From: Kribbella catacumbae DSM 19601
GTDB taxonomy: Bacteria; Actinomycetota; Actinomycetes; Propionibacteriales; Kribbellaceae
Reading direction: 5' to 3'
NCBI RefSeq assembly: GCF_000372465.1
Contig: NZ_AQUZ01000060.1
Location: 1-51,047, forward strand
DNA length: 51,047 nt
A program made the position numbers and the translations under genes. The notes under the pieces were generated by a model. The model did not search any database and was not told the DNA's origin. It worked only from the letters and a program-made list of their open reading frames with translations. Shown piece after piece: positions 32,100 through 39,702 of this stretch. Numbering within the stretch: the first letter of the stretch is position 1; every line of letters starts with the position of its first letter.

Positions 32100-33073
32100 T
32101 GCCGGGCGCCCGCGACAGTAGGCGGCGCAGGCACCGACCCCAGCACAGTACGAACGACAGTGGCCCCAGTCACCTCATGCAGCCACAGCTCGGGCCGCAC
32201 AGTGATCCGGTGAGCCAGCGCGGGAATCGCAACCGCCTTCACATCCTCCGGTACGACGTAGTCGCGGCCCTGGATGACGGCGTACGAGCGAGCGGTGAGC
32301 AGCAGGGCCAGCGAGCCACGCGGTGAAGCGCCGACGAGTACCTGGGAGTCGCGGCGGGTGGCAGCGGCGAGCTCAACGCAGTACCGGCCGACTGTGTCGT
32401 CGACGGTGACGGTCTCGATCGCCTGTTGTGCAGCGAGCAGTCCGGCTGCGTCTGTGACCGCCTCGACCTTCTGATCCTCCGAACGGCGGCTCATCCTGCG
32501 CTGCAGCACCTCCCACTCCTCGGCGGCAGTCGGGTAGCCGAAACCAATCCGGAGCATGAACCGGTCGAGCTGCGCCTCGGGGAGCGGGTAGGTGCCTTCG
32601 TATTCGACCGGGTTCGCCGTCGCGAGCACGTGGAACGGTACGGGCAGCGGGAAGGTCTGGCCCTCGACCGTCACCTGATGCTCCTGCATGGACTCCAGCA
32701 GCGCGGCCTGGGTCTTCGGTGGCGTCCGGTTGATCTCGTCGGCCAGTAGCAGGCCGGTGAAGATCGGGCCGGGCCGGAACACGAACTGCGAGTCCCGCTG
32801 GTCGTAGACGAAGGCACCGGTGACGTCGGAGGGCAACAGGTCCGGGGTGAACTGGACCCGGCGGAACTCCAGCCCGAGCGCCTGCGCGAACGACCGGGCC
32901 GCCAGCGTCTTGGCCAGGCCCGGGTAGTCCTCCAGCAGCACGTGTCCGCCGGCCAGGATCCCGGCCAGCACCAGCTCCAGCGCGTCGCCCTTGCCGACCA
33001 CCGCCTCGCCGACCCGGTCCAGCACCTTCCGGCTCAACGCCGACACCTCGCCGAGGCTCAGCTCATCAGTCAC
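32096..33073 (-). CDS. MoxR-type AAA ATPase
   Basis: A 325-residue chaperone-like ATPase. The AAA core shows a Walker A variant GHVLLEDYPGLAKTLAA near residues 38-54. Walker B and sensor segments are FTGLLLADEINRTPPKTQAALLESMQE and VLATANPVEYEGTYPLPEAQLDRFM. The C-terminal lid domain follows (VGASPRGSLALLL, VVPEDVKAVAIPALAHR). The start is GTG. MoxR ATPases act with DUF58/VWA partners encoded next to them, as here. Confidence 0.95.
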   Translation of the reverse strand: MTDELSLGEVSALSRKVLDRVGEAVVGKGDALELVLAGILAGGHVLLEDYPGLAKTLAARSFAQALGLEFRRVQFTPDLLPSDVTGAFVYDQRDSQFVFRPGPIFTGLLLADEINRTPPKTQAALLESMQEHQVTVEGQTFPLPVPFHVLATANPVEYEGTYPLPEAQLDRFMLRIGFGYPTAAEEWEVLQRRMSRRSEDQKVEAVTDAAGLLAAQQAIETVTVDDTVGRYCVELAAATRRDSQVLVGASPRGSLALLLTARSYAVIQGRDYVVPEDVKAVAIPALAHRITVRPELWLHEVTGATVVRTVLGSVPAPPTVAGARQ

Positions 33074-33080
33074 GGGTTCC

Positions 33081-33614
33081 TCACAGCTTCTCGATGGTCT
33101 GGACAGCCAACTCGATCTCCGCGAACGTCGCGGTCCGTGCCTCCGTACCGGTGATCAGCTCCCAGAGCTGGTCGCCGGCCACCTCCCGGGCCCGCTCGGG
33201 CTCCAGATCCGGGTCGACGCCGTGCCGGTGCACCAGCCGGTCCCGGGTCAGCTCCAGCAGCAGCGGCCGGATCCGGCGGGTGAACGTCATCGACCCCTCG
33301 CCGGCTCTGCGCTCCCGATCAGACTCGTGAACCCAGGTCGAGAGGAACTGGGTCCGGTTGTCGCTGTTGCGGCCGCGCCGGGCCGTCAGCTTCTCGTCGT
33401 ACCGCGAGGGCCAGGAGGTCTCCAGTGCCTGCGGCGCGATCAACCGGACGGCCACTGAGCCGAAACCGATCGCCAGGCCCATCGCGACGAACCACAACGG
33501 CCGCGGCCGCGTCCCAGCCAGCCCAAAGCCCCCGATCAGCAACAAACTGCCCACGACCGAGATCAGCAGGTGCTGCATCAAAAGCGTGTTGAACGACCCC
33601 AACCGCTGCCTCAT
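33081..33614 (-). CDS. Hypothetical membrane protein of the MoxR operon
   Basis: A 177-residue protein with two spans at the N-terminus (LLISVVGSLLLIGGFGLAG and LWFVAMGLAIGFGSVAVRL), then a soluble, charged C-terminal half that includes RIRPLLLELTRDRLVHRHGVDPD. No family name is recognised, but proteins of this form commonly lie beside MoxR in actinomycetes. The ATG overlaps the stop of the DUF4129 gene; MoxR follows after 7 bases. Probably a membrane partner of the same complex. Confidence 0.8.
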   Translation of the reverse strand: MRQRLGSFNTLLMQHLLISVVGSLLLIGGFGLAGTRPRPLWFVAMGLAIGFGSVAVRLIAPQALETSWPSRYDEKLTARRGRNSDNRTQFLSTWVHESDRERRAGEGSMTFTRRIRPLLLELTRDRLVHRHGVDPDLEPERAREVAGDQLWELITGTEARTATFAEIELAVQTIEKL

Positions 33615-34348
33615 CGGGCAGCCTCCTCCGGCTCAGCCGGCGTCCGGCGCGCGATCGCCGTCATGAGCTCGTCCCGGAGCCGGACGAGGGCGGCCCGCGC
33701 CTGAATGCGGGCCTCCTCACTCGAGCCATGTGTCGAGTACCGCGCCTCCCGGTACAGCTGCGCCAGCCGGAGCAGCTCGGGCTCGGAGATCCCGCCGACA
33801 CCGAGCACCCGGACCGTGAACTCGGCCGGGGTCTCGGACTCCTGCCGAGGCACTCCGGCCGAGGCGGCCGCGTCCTCTAGCGCCACCCAGCAGGCGATCA
33901 CGCCGTCGGTCGCAGTACCGGAGTCGACCGCGGCCAGGCCCGACTCGACCGCTTCGGCCAGGCGGTCGACCTTCATCCGCTCCCAGTCGTTGTCGGCACG
34001 CTCAGGCACCGGCAGCTCGACCTTGTTGAGCATCCGGTAGAGCGCCCGGAGCAGGAACAGCACCAAGAGCGTCGCGACGATCCAGAACACCGCCTGCCAG
34101 ATCGCCTGGACCCACGCGGGGAGCTCGAACGGCTTTCCCTCTCTCCGCGGCGGCGGCGTGGACATCGAAGGAACAGCCACGTTTGGCGGCGTCCGTGTGA
34201 CGACCGGCCGCGGCGACGCCGAGGCCGTGCTCTCGCTGTACGGGCGGACACTGCCGCCCGCTGACGCCAGCACGACCAGGGCGATCGCGGCGACTCCCAG
34301 TACCAGGACGACAGCCACCGCCAACGCACTACGCCGGGTGGGCTGCAT
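33611..34348 (-). CDS. DUF4129-domain membrane protein
   Basis: A 245-residue protein with an N-terminal span (LAVAVVLVLGVAAIALVVLASAG), a Pro/Ser/Thr-rich extracytoplasmic stretch, a second span (AVFWIVATLLVLFLLRALY, near 90-110), and a cytoplasmic DUF4129 domain carrying ACWVALEDAAASAGVPR and ETPAEFTVRVL. DUF4129 proteins occur with MoxR and DUF58 proteins in actinomycetes. It overlaps the next gene as ATGA. The Eis-like gene ends 25 bases upstream, so it could be the operon's first member. Confidence 0.87.
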   Translation of the reverse strand: MQPTRRSALAVAVVLVLGVAAIALVVLASAGGSVRPYSESTASASPRPVVTRTPPNVAVPSMSTPPPRREGKPFELPAWVQAIWQAVFWIVATLLVLFLLRALYRMLNKVELPVPERADNDWERMKVDRLAEAVESGLAAVDSGTATDGVIACWVALEDAAASAGVPRQESETPAEFTVRVLGVGGISEPELLRLAQLYREARYSTHGSSEEARIQARAALVRLRDELMTAIARRTPAEPEEAAR

Positions 34349-34373
34349 CCCGGAAGACTAGCTCGGTGCTGGA

Positions 34374-35585
34374 TCAGAACCCTGTGTCGAGCCAGGGCAC
34401 TCGGGCCGACAGGAATGCCCTAGAGGCCACCGCCAATGCCCCTTCGGTTCGCTCCTCGACCAAGCCGGCCGCACCCAGCAGACCGAGCGACGGCCGGCCC
34501 AGGTACGCCGTACCGAGTTCGCGGACGCCGAGCACGAGATCCGGCGTCCGGTCGGTCTTCTCGCAGGTCGCGCCGCCAGGGCCACCGGCCAGGTGCCAGG
34601 ACCCCGCGTTCCACGGCAGGAAGTCGTCCTCGATCCCCAGGACGACGTCGAGCTCCTCGGCGTAGGTCCGCGCAGCCAGCGCCTTGCCGACGTCGGCCAC
34701 CCGGCCCCACACCCCGTCCAGCGTCGTCGCGCGAGCCGCCCGCGGGTCAACCAGCAGGAACAGCAGCGGGTCGTCGGACGGCAGCTGCTCGTACGTCGTT
34801 TCGCCGAGCAGATCCGGGTCGAGCAGGTTCTGCCAGAGCGCAGCGTGGGCGGCCAGGTCGCGCGAGTGCACCCGCGCGACGTCGACGAACCCCTTGTCGG
34901 TACGCCGGGTGCGGTAGTGCGCGTAGCCGACCAGCTCACCATCGCGCTCGGCCAGCAGGCACCGCAGCGGCGAGGCGCCCCGCAGATCGGTCGTCACGTT
35001 GTCGTGCGTCACGTAGTACTGGAAGTTCTCGCCGAGCTGGAACATCCCCGGCCGGGTCAGCGCCTCGTCGTTGTGGAACGCGGTGGTCCGGGCCAGTGAC
35101 TCCTGCGGATCGGCGAACCGGAGCCGGACGTCCTCGACCCCGGCGACCTTGCGCAACTCACGGGAGGCCCGCTTGATGGTGACCTGCTGATGATCCGAGG
35201 ACAGCCCGTACCCGAATCGCCCGTAGATCACCGGCTCGCTCGCGGTCAGGACGGCCAGCGGTTCGGTACCGCCTTCGTACAGGTCGGTCAGCTGCCGCCG
35301 CATCAGGTCGCGCAGAATCCCCCGCCGCCGATGCGTCGAGACCACTCCGACCATCGTCACCCCCGCCGCCGGCACCTGCCCGCCCGGCACCGTCAGCAAA
35401 TGCCCGAAGGCACCGGTGTGCCCCACCAGCTCCTTGCCGTCGGTGGCGACGATGCTCCGCTCCCGCTCCCAGACCTTCTGCTCAGTCTCCAGCTGAGCCT
35501 CCGTCCAGGGCGACGAGAACGCCAGCTCGACCAAACCCCGCAACTCGTCCCACTCACCAGCAAACCGCTCGATCCCGATCGTCAT
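34374..35585 (-). CDS. Eis-like GNAT-family N-acetyltransferase (second copy)
   Basis: A 403-residue protein of the same Eis-like class as the one near 11 kb: VTMVGVVSTHRRRGILRDLM for the acetyl-CoA loop (about 76-95), VIYGRFGYGLS near 120, and a C-terminal SCP2-like part with LGVRELGTAYLGRPSL. Sequence identity to the first copy is limited to these motifs and scattered positions, so this is an old paralogue. It starts at ATG. It lies 25 bases ahead of the DUF4129 gene and may be co-transcribed with the MoxR operon. Acetyl acceptor unknown. Confidence 0.87.
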   Translation of the reverse strand: MTIGIERFAGEWDELRGLVELAFSSPWTEAQLETEQKVWERERSIVATDGKELVGHTGAFGHLLTVPGGQVPAAGVTMVGVVSTHRRRGILRDLMRRQLTDLYEGGTEPLAVLTASEPVIYGRFGYGLSSDHQQVTIKRASRELRKVAGVEDVRLRFADPQESLARTTAFHNDEALTRPGMFQLGENFQYYVTHDNVTTDLRGASPLRCLLAERDGELVGYAHYRTRRTDKGFVDVARVHSRDLAAHAALWQNLLDPDLLGETTYEQLPSDDPLLFLLVDPRAARATTLDGVWGRVADVGKALAARTYAEELDVVLGIEDDFLPWNAGSWHLAGGPGGATCEKTDRTPDLVLGVRELGTAYLGRPSLGLLGAAGLVEERTEGALAVASRAFLSARVPWLDTGF

Positions 35586-35680
35586 ACCCCCTGACTATCA
35601 GACTCCAACGCCAGCCCGCTGAGGTTTTCCTCCCACGCAGCCCCCACGTCACCGGTGTCGCCTCGGGCCGCGAACCGGGG

Positions 35681-35713
35681 GCGCCGGCCGGCTGTCCCCT
35701 GGCCGGCCGGCGC
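35681..35713. terminator. Hairpin terminator
   Basis: GCGCCGGCCGGC and GCCGGCCGGCGC form a perfect 12-pair stem with a 9-base loop, 6 bases after the stop of the truncated protease gene. The rest of the gap to the Eis-like gene shows nothing else clear. Confidence 0.75.
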
Positions 35714-35719
35714 TTCCAC

Positions 35720-36631
35720 CTACCCGGCCAGGCGTTGGGTGGTGGCGTGAAGCGCCGCGGCAGCGGCGACGGTGATGTCGTCGAAGAGAGTGTGGACGGG
35801 GTCGTTGGGGTGGTTGTCGTCTCGGTTGATGAGGGTGAGGGTGTAGGCGTGGCCGGCGATCAGGGGTGTGGTGATCTGCTTCCAGCCCTGGCCGGTGGTG
35901 CAGGTCTTGGCAAGTGGCGTGCTGGTGGTGCCGGCTGTGGTGTCAGCCAGTGTCGCCTTCGCCCAGGCGTAGGTGATCGTGTCTGGGCAGGTGGTGTTGT
36001 ACCAGAACGACAAACGGGTGACGCCTGCCGCAGCGGTGAAGCTCTGGGTGAGTTTGGATTCGCCGTTGGTGGCAGTCGTCGTACCGGCCCGGGCGGCCGA
36101 CGTACCGGTGTGGGCGCCGGTGCTGACCGTCGAGGTGGTTCCGGCCGTGGTCCAGCCTTCTCTGCCCGACTCGATCAGACCGACCTGCCGGTAGCCGGCC
36201 GGAGTACTGACTACCAGCGGGCTGCCACTGTCGCCGGAGCACACACCAAGCGTGTCGTTCTTGGTCGGGCCGAAGCAGAGCTGCTTCTCCGGCGTGAAGG
36301 TCCAGCCGATGTTCTTGCAGCCGCCACTGGCGTCCGGGTCGATGATCGGCAGCGTCGCCTTCTTGATCACCGGGTCGTAGTCGGCCGTCGTCGTACCAGC
36401 CCCGCTCTTGCCATTGGTAGCAAGCGTCGTCTGGGTGCCGACGGCGTTGAGCGTGGTGTCAGTCGCGAGCTGTAGCAGGGAGTCCGCAGTACCGACAGCC
36501 TTGTCGAGAGTCAGTACTGCGACGTCGTCTCCGGCGAGGCTGCCCCACTGGTAGTCCGGGTGGATCCAGTACGACGCGATCTTGGCGACTGTTCCGTCAT
36601 TGGTGGTGAGGTCGGTCCGGCCCCAGATCAC
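35720..36631 (-). pseudogene. Trypsin-like serine protease lacking its N-terminus
   Basis: A 303-residue frame that matches the second half of a chymotrypsin-fold protease followed by a beta-sandwich tail. The Asp of the triad is in AGDDVAVLTLD (about residue 34) and the Ser in GVCSGDSGSPLVV (about 135). The first barrel strands, the TAAHC histidine and any signal peptide are missing. No coding upstream restores them: the frame runs back through low-complexity Asp/Pro codons into the 3' end of the next protease gene. The C-terminal 140 residues resemble a secreted binding domain. Most likely a gene truncated by deletion, not active. Confidence 0.6.
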
Positions 36632-36707
36632 CGACTTCTCCTTGTAGTCCCCGTACTGCGGGTCGGGTGCCGGGTCGAGGGGATCGACCCGGCACAGGAG
36701 CGGGTGG

Positions 36708-38453
36708 TCAGAGGGTGATCGACCAGTTGGTGAGGGTGCCGGTGTCGCCGGGGCCGTTGTCGCCGATGCGCAGGGTCCAGTTGCCTGCTGCGTTCTCCGT
36801 AGTGGACGGGGTGATGCTGTAGGTCTTGCTGGCCGGCAGCGGGTGGCAGGTGGTTCCGCCGTACCGCTGCAGGTAGTACCAGCGGCCGCTCGGTGAGACC
36901 AGGCTGATGTTCAGGTCCTCGAGGCAGGTGTGGTTGCCTTCCACGGTGACCTTGACCGGACTAGCGGCACGGCCGGTCAGGTTCGAGCGGATCGGGCTGA
37001 TCACCGTCTGGAAGTCACGGATCGGGTAGTCGGTGCCGTTGACCAGCGTCCGGGCGCCACCCGGGTCACCCGGCTGGGTCCGTGCGGTCACGGCCGGGCT
37101 CGCCTTCGACTTGTTGCCTGCGGCATCTTTCGCCTGGATCGTGAAGGAGTAACTGGTGTCCGCGGCCAGCCCGGACACGGTGGCCGTCGTACCGGCGACC
37201 GTGGTGGCCAACGTGCTGCCGTTGTAGACGTCGTACCCGGTGACACCGATGTTGTCGACGGATGCGTCCCACGCGAGGGAGACGCTGTCGGACGTCGTAC
37301 CGGTGGAGCGGGGGTTGCCCGGTGTGGTCGGTGCTTCGTCGTCAGTCGGGTCAGGGATGCCGGTCAGCAGGGTGAGGTTCCACTTGGTGAGGGCCTCGTT
37401 GACCGGCTGGAAGATCGAGTTGTCGGCGTTCGCGACGCAGGAGCTGTTGCCGCCCGAGTGCAGGCCGACGGCCTTGTCGCCACGCAGCCAGGCGCCGCCG
37501 GAGTCGCCGCCCTGGGAGCAGGCGTCGGTCGTGGTCAGGCCGTCGATCACGACGTTGCCGTAGTCGATCGACTGGTTCACCGAACGGACCTTGCCGCACT
37601 CGAAGTTCGGCGCGGTGTTGCCGGAGTGGCAGACGGTCTCGCCGACGATCGCCTCAGCCGAACCGCTGACCTTGATGGCCGGCTGCCCCCAGGTGTTGAC
37701 GTTCGGGGAGATCGTCCAGCCGCTCTCGGTCACGGCCACGACGCCCATGTCGCCTTCCCGGGCATTGATGCTGCGACTGCCGCCGACGTTCGACGTACCG
37801 AGCTTGTTGCTCTGACCACTGGCCCCGTACGCCGCCTGGTTGGCGTCGTTGGTGCAGTGACCGGCGGTCAGGAAGTGCTTGTTGCCTTGGGCATCGGTCG
37901 CGGGGAAGCCGACGGAACAGTGGTCGGTCTCGGCGCCCGGCCACCACCCGTCACCGGGGTTCACCTCACCGGCTTGCTGTTTGAAGTTCGTCGTGACCTG
38001 GACGACCTGTACTCCGTCGCCGAGCCCGCTCAGCGCGCCGTACGCGCCACGGGCCTTCACCACGACCTTGTTGCTGACCGGGTCGACTCCCCAGCTCTGC
38101 AAGCCTTTCCCGCGGTCGGCCCGGGTGATCTTGTCGACCTTGGCGAGCAGGTTGTCGAGCTGAGCCTGGCTGCGGCTGACGAGCTTCGGGGTCGCGCCGG
38201 CCTGCCGGACCCTGGCGGCCTCCTGCTCGTTGGTCACAGCAACCATCAGCTTGCCGTCGGCAATCCAGCGACCAGCCTGATCCGGGGACTTGGGCAACTT
38301 GTCGGATAGCTGATGCAGCCCGGCCTGCTGCTCGAGCGGCGCTGGCACGCCGGCCTGCTGCTGGTTCGCGCTCGCCGGGCCGCCGACGGTGACCAGGGCT
38401 GCGATCGCGGCCACCACAGCGGCTCCGCCGACAGTCCTTCTGGGCCTTTTCAT
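36708..38453 (-). CDS. Secreted alpha-lytic/streptogrisin-type serine protease with FnIII and P domains
   Basis: A 581-residue preproprotein. A signal peptide covers residues 1-29 (KRPRR then a hydrophobic core and PASA). A pro-region extends to about 160. The S1 catalytic domain shows LTAGHC (about 195-200), GDMGVV (about 237) and GGDSGGAW (about 318), a complete His-Asp-Ser triad in the streptogrisin style with several paired cysteines. It is followed by a fibronectin III domain (about 375-462) and a C-terminal proprotein-convertase P domain that contains LNISLVSPSG and WTLRIGDNGPGDTG. The 5' leader carries a hairpin over the ribosome site. Secreted peptide degradation is the likely role. 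Confidence 0.92.
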   Translation of the reverse strand: MKRPRRTVGGAAVVAAIAALVTVGGPASANQQQAGVPAPLEQQAGLHQLSDKLPKSPDQAGRWIADGKLMVAVTNEQEAARVRQAGATPKLVSRSQAQLDNLLAKVDKITRADRGKGLQSWGVDPVSNKVVVKARGAYGALSGLGDGVQVVQVTTNFKQQAGEVNPGDGWWPGAETDHCSVGFPATDAQGNKHFLTAGHCTNDANQAAYGASGQSNKLGTSNVGGSRSINAREGDMGVVAVTESGWTISPNVNTWGQPAIKVSGSAEAIVGETVCHSGNTAPNFECGKVRSVNQSIDYGNVVIDGLTTTDACSQGGDSGGAWLRGDKAVGLHSGGNSSCVANADNSIFQPVNEALTKWNLTLLTGIPDPTDDEAPTTPGNPRSTGTTSDSVSLAWDASVDNIGVTGYDVYNGSTLATTVAGTTATVSGLAADTSYSFTIQAKDAAGNKSKASPAVTARTQPGDPGGARTLVNGTDYPIRDFQTVISPIRSNLTGRAASPVKVTVEGNHTCLEDLNISLVSPSGRWYYLQRYGGTTCHPLPASKTYSITPSTTENAAGNWTLRIGDNGPGDTGTLTNWSITL

Positions 38454-38462
38454 CAGTGTTCT

Positions 38463-38514
38463 CCTTGAATTCGCATTCCGAGGGGTTGGGCTGACCCTAG
38501 GAACGAATTCAAGG
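38463..38514 (-). promoter_or_regulatory. 5'-leader hairpin covering the protease ribosome-binding site
   Basis: CCTTGAATTCG and CGAATTCAAGG form an 11-pair stem with a 30-base loop, extended by TTCC/GGAA pairs. On the mRNA the 3' arm ends in AAGG of the AAGGAG site, 8 bases before the ATG. Folding would hide the ribosome site, so translation may be switched. No ligand or thermometer class was recognised. Confidence 0.6.
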
Positions 38515-38542
38515 CACCGATATCCGCCAGACGCCTTTCACA

Positions 38543-38562
38543 GTTAAGGCTATAGCCTTAAC
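38543..38562. promoter_or_regulatory. Perfect 20-base palindrome between protease and XRE genes
   Basis: GTTAAGGCTATAGCCTTAAC reads the same on both strands. It lies upstream of the protease leader and just past the XRE gene stop. Its CCTTAAC half-site recurs upstream of the XRE gene, so it is a likely operator of that regulator; it may also help terminate the XRE transcript. Confidence 0.65.
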
Positions 38563-38574
38563 ACTTCACTTTAC

Positions 38575-39480
38575 TTAATGTGGCCAGCTCCACCGGAAGC
38601 CGTACCGGCCGGGCCCGAAATTCAACGCCACCCCGTGCACGGATTCCCGCGGCTCAACCGGTACCGCGACCTCGTCCGCCTCGTCCAGTTGCGAATACCG
38701 CACGCAGGAGACCGGCAGAGCGGCCGGGTCGAAGCAGACCTCCAGCACGAACTCCCGGACCGGGAGCCGGAATTTCCGCTCGTAGTTCGTGGCCGGCGGA
38801 TAAGGCGCGGCATTCACCAACTCGTGCTCGGTGATCACCGTCTCGCCTTTTCGCAAGGGCCGGTCGAACAGCAATTCGGCGACCAGCAGCCCGTCCGCGG
38901 GACGCAGTACGGTGCGGCCCAGCCGGCAATGCCGCAGCGGCCTGATCTCGGGCAACGCGCGATCGTGCTCATCGAGATGCATGATCACCACCCAGCGATC
39001 GGGCCCGTCCGCCTCGGCCCGCAGTACCTGGCGGCAGTGATAGGACCGCTCACCGCCTTCGGGGCCGACGAACACCCGGTCATGCTGGCTGATCCTGGTC
39101 AGCCGCTCATCCCATTTGATGGTGACCTCGCTGACGGCGTCTTCCACCGCGTCGGGCCGCGGCCAGAACGCCGCCACCTCAGGCGGATCGGGCACAGTGC
39201 TCAACCACCGCCCCCGCCGGCGCGGTGGCCCCAACGAGTCCACCAGCGTCCCGGTCGGTACCTCCAGAACGCTTTCCAGCAACTGAACCGCCGCCAGCGA
39301 GTCCCGCCGCTCCGGCCGGGACCGCCCTGACTGCCAATAGCTGAGCGTCGCCAGACTCACGGAGATCCCCTGCCCCCGCAGGCGGTCCCGAATCCGCTCG
39401 AGTCCTAACCCACGGGCCTGGATGGCCGCGCGAAGAACCCGAGCGAACTCACTATCCGCCTGCTCCAATGGCTCCGGCAT
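38575..39480 (-). CDS. XRE-family transcriptional regulator
   Basis: A 301-residue regulator. The N-terminal helix-turn-helix (residues 11-60) has FARVLRAAIQARGLGLERI, a recognition region SVSLATLSYWQSGRSRPERR, and LAAVQLLESVLEVP. The rest is predicted mainly beta and has no named domain; RSYHCRQVLRAEADGPDRWV is typical of it. The start ATG (MPEPLEQ) was preferred to a GTG nine bases earlier because the family opens here. It lies just upstream of the secreted protease in the same direction; shared CCTTAAC sites suggest it controls itself and the protease. The signal it responds to is unknown. Confidence 0.82.
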   Translation of the reverse strand: MPEPLEQADSEFARVLRAAIQARGLGLERIRDRLRGQGISVSLATLSYWQSGRSRPERRDSLAAVQLLESVLEVPTGTLVDSLGPPRRRGRWLSTVPDPPEVAAFWPRPDAVEDAVSEVTIKWDERLTRISQHDRVFVGPEGGERSYHCRQVLRAEADGPDRWVVIMHLDEHDRALPEIRPLRHCRLGRTVLRPADGLLVAELLFDRPLRKGETVITEHELVNAAPYPPATNYERKFRLPVREFVLEVCFDPAALPVSCVRYSQLDEADEVAVPVEPRESVHGVALNFGPGRYGFRWSWPH

Positions 39481-39526
39481 AGTCCGCACAGTAGTGACCC
39501 ACTCCCACCCACGGAAGGCGTCACAC

Positions 39527-39540
39527 CCTTAACAGTTAAC
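39527..39540. promoter_or_regulatory. CCTTAAC/GTTAAC site upstream of the XRE gene
   Basis: CCTTAACAGTTAAC contains the same CCTTAAC half-site as the palindrome before the protease, facing a second GTTAAC, 47 bases ahead of the XRE start. It suggests autoregulation. Confidence 0.5.
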
Positions 39541-39667
39541 TGGTACTGACGGTGCGCCGCAGGCCGGAGGCCACGCATACCGACCTCCGGTCAGCAAACG
39601 CTTCCCTCGGCGTGTCGAGGCATCGGCGCCGGGTCGTGTGTGCGCAGCCGTCCGCTACCCCCGGCCC

Positions 39668-39696
39668 TGGACTGATGAAAATCGTTTTCATATACT
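39668..39696 (+). promoter_or_regulatory. Promoter of the CobW-like gene (leaderless)
   Basis: TGGACT (39668-39673) and TATACT (39691-39696) are 17 bases apart, near the vegetative consensus. The ATG follows 6 bases after TATACT with no ribosome site, so transcription should start at or next to the ATG. Confidence 0.7.
39675..39691. promoter_or_regulatory. Zur box
   Basis: ATGAAAATCGTTTTCAT is a 7-3-7 palindrome of the TGAAAAT-N-ATTTTCA type bound by the zinc repressor Zur in actinomycetes. It fills the promoter spacer, so bound Zur would exclude polymerase when zinc is plentiful. Confidence 0.8.
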
Positions 39697-39702
39697 CGGG
39701 GG

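Noticed and set aside
36930..38309. 459-residue frame antisense to the secreted protease
   Set aside because: Shadow; the protease has a signal peptide, triad and named domains.
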